DNA of 64,000 nucleotides from Stagnimonas sp. Lineage in GTDB: Bacteria; Pseudomonadota; Gammaproteobacteria; Nevskiales; Nevskiaceae. Position 1 is the stretch's first letter. Each line of letters begins with the position of its first letter. The stretch covers positions 1-64,000 of the forward strand of contig JAUYNO010000011.1 in assembly GCA_030696045.1 (NCBI GenBank), given 5' to 3'. A model generated the notes under the pieces. It saw nothing but the letters and a program-made list of their open reading frames with translations. It had not been told where the DNA came from and did no database searches. Position numbers and translations under genes: made by a program. Of this stretch, positions 59,078 through 64,000 are shown piece after piece.

Positions 59078-61675
59078 TTATTGGATGGTTATACCGCCAG
59101 AGGGTTTCATAGTCAGGAACTTCGCGCACAGCCAGGCCAGCGCCGGCAGCATCAGCAAGGCGCCCAGCAGGTTGGCGCTGAACATGGTGACCAGCAGCAG
59201 GCCCATGTCGGCCTGGAACTGCAGGCCCGAGAACAGCCACATGGCGACCGCGACGATCAGGGTCAGCGAGGTGAACAGCACCGCCTTGCCGGTGGAGCGC
59301 AGGGCCTGGGCATAGGCGTCGCGCAGGCTCAGACCCTGGCCCAGGTAGTGCGCGAACACGCCCCAGAGGTAGATGCCGTCATCCACGCCAATCCCGACGC
59401 CGAAGGCCGCCACTGGCAGGGTCGCTGCCTTCATGCCGACGCCTATCGTCGCCATGAAGCCGTAGGTGAGCAGGGAGCACAGCACCAGCGGCGTGATGAT
59501 GCAGATCACCGCCGCCAGCGAGCGGAACGACAGCCAGACGAAGATCAGCAGGGTCAGGTGGACCCAGACGATCACCACGATCTCGCGGGCGCGGATCTCC
59601 TCGTTGGTGGCGGCCATGACCCCGACATTGCCGCTGGCCAGCTGGTAGCTGACACCGCTGCCGGGGGCTTCGGTTGCCTCGTAGTCCTGCACCACCGCCA
59701 GCACCCGGTCGAGCGTCTCGGCGCGGTGGTCGGCGGTGAACACCAGCAGCGGCATGCGCGAGCAGTCGAGGTTCTGCAGGCCGCTGGAGGAGGGGATGCG
59801 GCCGACCAGCTGGGCCATGGCGTCGCGGTTGCGCGGCAGCACCTTCCAGGCCGGTGCGTTTTCGTTCCATAGGCCGCGCACCTCGCGCGCTACCGTCGGC
59901 AGCGCCAGCGCCGAGGCCACGCCCTCGGTATTGCGCAGGCGCCAGACCAGCTCGTCGATGCTCTCCATCGCCCGGTGGTCGAGGCAGCCGTATTCGCCGG
60001 TCTCGGCAATCACTTTCAGGATATCGACGCCGATGGCGAAGTTGCCGACCACGGTGGCCGAGTCGCGGTTGTAGCGGCTGTCCGGGCGCAATTCGGGCAC
60101 GCCGGCCTGGGCGTCGCCGACGGTCAGCTTGGGATACATGTGCAGGGCCCAGCCGAGTGCGACCAAGCAGACCAGCAGGCAGGGCACTGCGCCCCTGCGG
60201 GTCGCGAATACGGTGATCCGCTGCCATAGCGGCTCGCCGCTGCCCAGTCGGCGGTGATGGCGCTGTTTGAAGCCTTCGAGGTCGTCGATCCGCACCCAGC
60301 TGAGCAGGATCGGCAGCAGCATCTTGTTGGTGACGATCACCGCCGCCATGCCCATCGCGGCATTGATCGCCATCTCGCGGACGATATCGATCTGGATGAA
60401 GGCGAGGGTGGCAAAACCAATCACATCGGTGAGGATCGCCACCGTGCCGGGAATGGCGAGTCGGCGGAAGGTCTGGAGCGAGGCTGCCAGCGGATCCATG
60501 CCGTGCTCGGCGACCTCGTTGGCCCAGCCGTTGACGTACTGCACGCCATGGCTGACGCCGATGGAGAGGATCAGGAAGGGCACCAGGATGGCGAAGGGAT
60601 CCAGCCCGAAACCGAACAGACGGAGCAGGCCCAGCTCCCAGATCACGGCGACCAGGCCGGCGGTGAGCGGCAGCAGCGCCAGCCGGAACGAGCCGCAGAA
60701 CCACCAGAGCAAGGCCAGCGTGAGCGCCATCGCGACGAAGAAATAGGCGATCACTTCGGCGCTGGCGTCGGTGACATCGCCGACCACCTTGGCGAAGCCG
60801 ATGATGTGCACCGACAGCCCGGGCGCGTAGTCGGGGTTGGCGACCAGGCTTGCCGTCACCTCGTCGCCATCGACGAACAGCGCGTCGCCGTCCGGGGTCT
60901 TCTGCTCGGCCTCGAAGCGCTGGAAGCGCAGGCGCCAGCCGTAGTCGGTGTAGCCGCGCCAGACCACGTCGCCGGCTGCGTAGGGTGGTCGCGCCGCCTT
61001 CAGCCGGTACTCGACCATCTGCTTCGCGCTGATGCGCTGGCGCAGCTGGTCTTCCAGCTGGTCGGCCAGGCGCTTGTAGTCCAGCCGCTCGCCGGTGACC
61101 GGGTGGCGCTCCAGCAGCTCGGCGACGATCATCGCGCCGTCCTGGCCGCTGGCGACGAAGCGGCCGATGACGCCGGCCTTGGCGACGCGGCGGCGCACCT
61201 CGGCCAACATCTCCGGCGTCGCCTCGTAGTTGCGCGGCACCACGTTGCCGAGGTTGATGCCGCCGTCGACCACCTCGAAATAGGTGAGGTCGGGTGTGAA
61301 CAGCGAGGAGACGCGGGTACGGTCGACGCCGGGCAGGAAGAAGGTGGCGTCGCTGAGCTTCTTGAGGCGATCAAGGAACTCGGCGTTGTAGATGTCCTTA
61401 CCGCCTTCCTGCATCAGCGCAATGCTGATCAGGTTGGCGCCACCGAAGGCCCGCTCGTACTCCTTGAACACCTTCATGTACGGGTGTTCGAGCGGAATCT
61501 GCTTCTCGAAGCCGGCATCCGGCTGCAGTTGCAAGGCCTGCCCGCCCAGGTACAGGCTAAGCATTGTCAGCACCGCGAACGTCAGCCAGCGGCGGGCGTA
61601 GATCAGCGGGATGACTAGGGCGAGCACGCGCTCGGCGGCACCTTTGTGGCCGTCAGCAGCAGGGGCAGCAGCCAC
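59078..61675 (-). CDS. RND superfamily/MMPL exporter
   Basis: The 865-residue membrane protein has the double 6-TM layout of RND/MMPL proteins with a large periplasmic domain after each first segment. It shows SIGVSHGVQYVNGWANEV and GVGIGVDDGIYLW, the Asp-bearing fourth-segment motifs of this family, and ENLI-type conserved stretches. Such proteins export lipids, hopanoids, glycolipids or siderophores by proton exchange. The start is a GTG at 61675 with GGGAGAGG before it; the frame is open to another GTG at 61765. It is 39 bases before DUF1329, and together with DUF1302 at 16863 makes the usual trio, here split over two loci. Confidence 0.92.
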   Translation of the reverse strand: MAAAPAADGHKGAAERVLALVIPLIYARRWLTFAVLTMLSLYLGGQALQLQPDAGFEKQIPLEHPYMKVFKEYERAFGGANLISIALMQEGGKDIYNAEFLDRLKKLSDATFFLPGVDRTRVSSLFTPDLTYFEVVDGGINLGNVVPRNYEATPEMLAEVRRRVAKAGVIGRFVASGQDGAMIVAELLERHPVTGERLDYKRLADQLEDQLRQRISAKQMVEYRLKAARPPYAAGDVVWRGYTDYGWRLRFQRFEAEQKTPDGDALFVDGDEVTASLVANPDYAPGLSVHIIGFAKVVGDVTDASAEVIAYFFVAMALTLALLWWFCGSFRLALLPLTAGLVAVIWELGLLRLFGFGLDPFAILVPFLILSIGVSHGVQYVNGWANEVAEHGMDPLAASLQTFRRLAIPGTVAILTDVIGFATLAFIQIDIVREMAINAAMGMAAVIVTNKMLLPILLSWVRIDDLEGFKQRHHRRLGSGEPLWQRITVFATRRGAVPCLLVCLVALGWALHMYPKLTVGDAQAGVPELRPDSRYNRDSATVVGNFAIGVDILKVIAETGEYGCLDHRAMESIDELVWRLRNTEGVASALALPTVAREVRGLWNENAPAWKVLPRNRDAMAQLVGRIPSSSGLQNLDCSRMPLLVFTADHRAETLDRVLAVVQDYEATEAPGSGVSYQLASGNVGVMAATNEEIRAREIVVIVWVHLTLLIFVWLSFRSLAAVICIITPLVLCSLLTYGFMATIGVGMKAATLPVAAFGVGIGVDDGIYLWGVFAHYLGQGLSLRDAYAQALRSTGKAVLFTSLTLIVAVAMWLFSGLQFQADMGLLLVTMFSANLLGALLMLPALAWLCAKFLTMKPSGGITIQ

Positions 61676-61800
61676 ATCCTCTCCCGGTGGATTGATCTGG
61701 TCGGCAGGGTACGCAATTCGCCAACAGGCCGGTAGCGCGCCGAGGCCTTGGACCGACGCCGTCACTCGGGCATGATCGCCGCCCAGATCAGGGAGCCCCG

Positions 61801-62046
61801 ATGGTCAAAGCGAGCCGCACTGCGCGGCCGGCAGTGGACAGTCTCGTCGCGAGACTGCGACTGCCGGCCACTGCCAGCCAGTACCTGTACGACCTCAAGG
61901 CCGCAGACGCGGCAAAACTGCTCACGGCCATCGCTGGTGCCGAGGCAGCGCAGCAGAAGGCCGTCGATGCCGCCATCAAGGGCGCCCTCGACCATGTGCC
62001 GATGCTGCTGCGGGGGCCGGTGCGCAAGATGTTGTTCGGAGATTGA
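61801..62046 (+). CDS. Small helical protein of unknown function
   Basis: The 81-residue protein is not recognised. It reads MVKASRTARPAVDSLVARLRLP, then helical DLKAADAAKLLTAIAGAEAAQQKAVDAAIKGAL in parts, ending RGPVRKMLFGD. No signal peptide or membrane segment is seen. A GGGAG lies upstream of the ATG at 61801. Its TGA is four bases before the GTG of the next gene, so the two are cotranscribed and probably work together. It is divergent from the RND/MMPL exporter gene, which leaves a 125-base shared control region. Confidence 0.6.
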   Translation: MVKASRTARPAVDSLVARLRLPATASQYLYDLKAADAAKLLTAIAGAEAAQQKAVDAAIKGALDHVPMLLRGPVRKMLFGD

Positions 62047-62050
62047 GCCC

Positions 62051-62965
62051 GTGAGCACGCTCGAAGCCCGTGCCGAGGCGGTCAAACTGGCCCGCCTGCT
62101 CGCCGTTGATCCCGAGACCCTCGCCTGCACCGAGACCCAGGCGGCGGCGCAGACCCGCGCCTTCCGGGTAGCCCTGACCGAGTCCCTGTTCGACCAGCAC
62201 CGCAGCGGCTTCCAGCGCCTCGCCGGCCTTGCCAAGCTGCTGCCGGCGGCGCTGACCGCCAAGCTGGCTGAGAAGGCTCTGGGTGCCATGGTCGCCGGGC
62301 GGGTGGCCGGCGAGATGGAGCCAGGCCGCGCGGTGGAGATCGCCAAGCATCTGCCGGCGCCGTTCCTGGCCGACTTGACGGTGCAACTTGATCCGCAGGC
62401 CGCCGCCGAGGTGGTGGGCCGGATGCCGGTCGAGATCGTGCTCAAGGCGGCGCTGGAACTGGTGCGTCGCGCCGACTACATCACCATGGCGCGCTTCGTC
62501 GATGTGCTGGCCGAGCCGGCCCTGCGGGCGGTAATCGAGGCCATCCCCAGCGACGAGGCCCTGCTCCACATTGGCTTCTTCGTCGAGAACTCGGCCAGCC
62601 TGCGCGCGCTCGCCGGTCTGTTGCCGGAGCGGCGCCTGCTCGGCACCCTGCGCGCCGCCCACGAGCGCGGTATCTGGCCCGAGGTACTGGCCCTGATCGA
62701 GCACCTGGGCCCCAAGCTGCAAGGTCACTACGGCGACCTGTTGGCCGACGAACCGCCGGCCATGCTCGACAGCCTGTTGGCGGCTGCGCAGGCGCACGGC
62801 TTCTGGACCACGTTGCTGCTGCCGTTCCTGCACATGCGGGTGGACAACCAGAAGCGGTTGGTGGCGGTGTTGGGGGCGGGACCTTATCGGGCCGAGATCG
62901 AGGCCGCCGCGCGTGCGGACGGCAGCTGGGCGAAGCTGGAGCCGATGTTCGGAGCGAAGGCGTAG
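62051..62965 (+). CDS. Alpha-helical repeat protein of unknown function
   Basis: The 304-residue soluble protein starts at a GTG (62051). It is Ala/Leu/Glu-rich and looks built of short repeated helices, for example MEPGRAVEIAKHLPAPFLADL, LDPQAAAEVVGRMPVEIVLKA and LLPERRLLGTLRAAHERGIW. The pattern recalls the FliG-like/MgtE N-terminal superhelix, but no family is assigned with confidence. LARLLAVDPETLACTETQAAAQTR at the start may be a separate part. It follows the small 81-residue protein by four bases. Its TAG stop is inside the GTAG of a REP-like palindrome. Confidence 0.65.
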   Translation: MSTLEARAEAVKLARLLAVDPETLACTETQAAAQTRAFRVALTESLFDQHRSGFQRLAGLAKLLPAALTAKLAEKALGAMVAGRVAGEMEPGRAVEIAKHLPAPFLADLTVQLDPQAAAEVVGRMPVEIVLKAALELVRRADYITMARFVDVLAEPALRAVIEAIPSDEALLHIGFFVENSASLRALAGLLPERRLLGTLRAAHERGIWPEVLALIEHLGPKLQGHYGDLLADEPPAMLDSLLAAAQAHGFWTTLLLPFLHMRVDNQKRLVAVLGAGPYRAEIEAAARADGSWAKLEPMFGAKA

Positions 62966-63027
62966 GGCGCATTCCATGCGCCGCCGATATCGAGACTAGG
63001 GGCATCGGCGCGCGTAGCGCGCCCTAC
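62962..63027. repeat. REP-like palindrome (GTAG type) after the helical repeat gene
   Basis: GTAGGGCGC (62962-62970) is inverted as GCGCCCTAC (63019-63027), and inside GCCGAT pairs with ATCGGC. The GTAG tetranucleotide at the start of the stem is the mark of REP sequences in xanthomonads and Pseudomonas. The stop codon of the preceding gene lies in its left arm. Confidence 0.75.
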
Positions 63028-63050
63028 TACTGATCCTGTTCGACCTGAGT

Positions 63051-63083
63051 CCTTCGACAAGCTCAGGACCGGCTTGTCGAAGG
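63051..63083. repeat. Inverted repeat of the CTTCGACAAGCTCAGG type
   Basis: CCTTCGACAAGC and GCTTGTCGAAGG form a perfect 12-base stem around TCAGGACCG. Intergenic repeats with this core are widespread in Proteobacteria; the function is not known. It lies between the GTAG palindrome and the AIM24 gene and could end both convergent transcripts. Confidence 0.75.
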
Positions 63084-63167
63084 GCTTTCCAGAGATTCAG
63101 AGGGGCCGCGGAGGGGCGCTGCTGCGCGGCGCGCGCAATGGTCGAGCGGTAGCTGGCGGCCTCGCCC

Positions 63168-63983
63168 TCACTCATCCCCTCCGAGCAAGCCGCCCAGCAG
63201 ACCTCCGGTAGCCACGCCGCCCAGGATCGAGCCCTGGTCGCGCGAGCTGCCGCCAATCGCCGGCGCCGCCATGACGATGCGGTTGGCCATGCGCGACAGC
63301 GGCAGCGACTGCAGCCAGACCGTGCCCGGCCCCTGCAGCACGGCATAGAACAGGCCTTCGCCGGAGAACAGGGCGCTCTTGAGCTTGCCCACGTACTGGA
63401 TGTCGAAGGAGACGCTGGGCTGCAGCGCCACGATGCAGCCGGTGTCGACCCGCAGGGTCTCGCCCGGTGCCAGCTCGCGCTTGTAGAGCGTGCCGCCGGC
63501 GTGGACGAAGGCCAGGCCATCGCCTTCCAGCTTCTGCATGATGAAGCCCTCGCCGCCGAACAGGCCGACGCCGAGCTTGCGCTGGAAGGCAATGCCCAGG
63601 CGCACGCCCTTGGCGGCGCAGAGGAAGGAATCCTTCTGGCAGATCAGCATGCCGCCGACGTCCGGCAGATTGACCGGAATGATCGTGCCAGGGTAGGGCG
63701 CGGCGAAAGCGACCTTCCGCTTACCGTTGGCCGCCTTGTTCTGGAACACCGTGGTGAACAGTCCCTCGCCAGTGATCAGGCGCTTGCCGGCGCCGGCCAG
63801 CTTGCTCCAGATGCTCTGGTTCTGGCTGGCGCCATCACCGAACAGCGTGTCCATCTCGACGCCGTCCTCCATGAACATCATCGCGCCGGCCTCACCGATG
63901 GCGGCCTCGCCCGGGTCGAGCTCGATCTCGACGAACTGCATGTCCTCGCCGTAAAGCTTGTAGTCGATGACGTCCATGGCCAT
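63168..63983 (-). CDS. AIM24/TIGR00266 family protein
   Basis: The 271-residue protein has the beta-rich AIM24/TIGR00266 body: YKLYGEDMQFVEIELDPGEAAIGEAGAMMFM, GEGLFTTVFQN, LGVGLFGGEGFIMQKLEGDGLAFVHAGG and VSFDIQYVGKLKSALFSGEGLF in parts. It ends with a Gly-rich tail (GGVATGGLLGGLLGGDE). The bacterial members are soluble and of unproven function. AGGAG precedes the ATG at 63983 by nine bases; a second ATG two codons later is possible. A gene upstream, if any, is outside the window. Confidence 0.92.
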   Translation of the reverse strand: MAMDVIDYKLYGEDMQFVEIELDPGEAAIGEAGAMMFMEDGVEMDTLFGDGASQNQSIWSKLAGAGKRLITGEGLFTTVFQNKAANGKRKVAFAAPYPGTIIPVNLPDVGGMLICQKDSFLCAAKGVRLGIAFQRKLGVGLFGGEGFIMQKLEGDGLAFVHAGGTLYKRELAPGETLRVDTGCIVALQPSVSFDIQYVGKLKSALFSGEGLFYAVLQGPGTVWLQSLPLSRMANRIVMAAPAIGGSSRDQGSILGGVATGGLLGGLLGGDE

Positions 63984-64000
63984 GGCTGGGATTCTCCTTG

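Noticed and set aside
59078-61765. An RND/MMPL start at the GTG at 61765
   Set aside because: The GTG at 61675 has a much better ribosome binding site (GGGAGAGG), and the extra 30 residues look unlike the family. It remains possible.

Overview
The window looks like part of a chromosome from a high-GC gammaproteobacterium of the order Xanthomonadales (Lysobacterales). The evidence is the gene content and order: uvrC-pgsA followed by tRNA-Gly, tRNA-Cys and tRNA-Leu (the E. coli order), dnaX-ybaB-recR, aceB-aceA, a phoP-phoQ pair and a DksA with a long Lys/Ala/Pro-rich N-terminal extension. No prophage, insertion sequence, plasmid gene or CRISPR array was seen, and the order of the core genes argues for a stable region. 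No species can be named.

Layout. 1-159: start of a truncated exported protein. 491-5755: a BASS-family transporter, the glyoxylate shunt genes aceB and aceA, and a SRPBCC/GyrI-like protein. 5840-8788: uvrC, pgsA and three tRNA genes. 8904-12343: cytochrome b561, two YceI proteins, a small unknown protein and an ammonium transporter without a glnK beside it. 12650-16857: dksA split by a run of ten A bases, epmA, pgm and a DUF1249 gene. 16863-32016: a lipid-metabolism region holding a DUF1302 outer-membrane protein, an AraC regulator, a DUF1329 protein, two acyl-CoA dehydrogenases, a long-chain acyl-CoA synthetase, a di-iron-like hydrolase, an alpha/beta hydrolase, a MerR regulator, a short-chain dehydrogenase and a Baeyer-Villiger-type monooxygenase. 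32182-32287: the 4.5S SRP RNA, followed by two tandem copies of a hairpin repeat. 32622-36154: a three-gene membrane glycosylation operon. 36240-38912: dnaX-ybaB-recR. 38918-50450: a six-gene signalling operon. 50742-54278: a pterin dehydratase, reverse transsulfuration enzymes and oligoribonuclease. 54430-57401: phoQ-phoP with a PepSY protein and a glycine-zipper protein. 57680-61675: a second DUF1329 gene and an RND/MMPL exporter, which belong functionally with the 16-32 kb lipid region. 61801-62965: two unknown genes. 63168-63983: an AIM24/TIGR00266 protein.

How the genes may work together. The lipid genes could oxidise long-chain or otherwise hydrophobic substrates to acetyl-CoA, which the aceB/aceA shunt would then assimilate. 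The DUF1302, DUF1329 and RND/MMPL proteins could handle those substrates at the envelope. The two clusters share a protein family (DUF1329). Within the lipid region, two promoter regions carry a similar spaced dyad.

The strongest candidates for new biology are two. (1) The six-gene operon at 38918-50450 joins an MHYT (gas-sensing type) histidine kinase, a DAHL-PAS histidine kinase with a closely similar kinase core, a di-haem peroxidase encoded between them, and three response regulators with EAL, HDOD and degenerate HD outputs. Most of its junctions are 4-base ATGA overlaps. (2) dksA is interrupted by a run of ten A bases that ends in the heptamer A AAA AAC directly before a stop codon, and a -1 shift restores the whole protein. 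A dispersed hairpin repeat family (two copies after the SRP RNA, one between orn and phoQ) and REP-like palindromes at 57.6 and 63.0 kb are also described.
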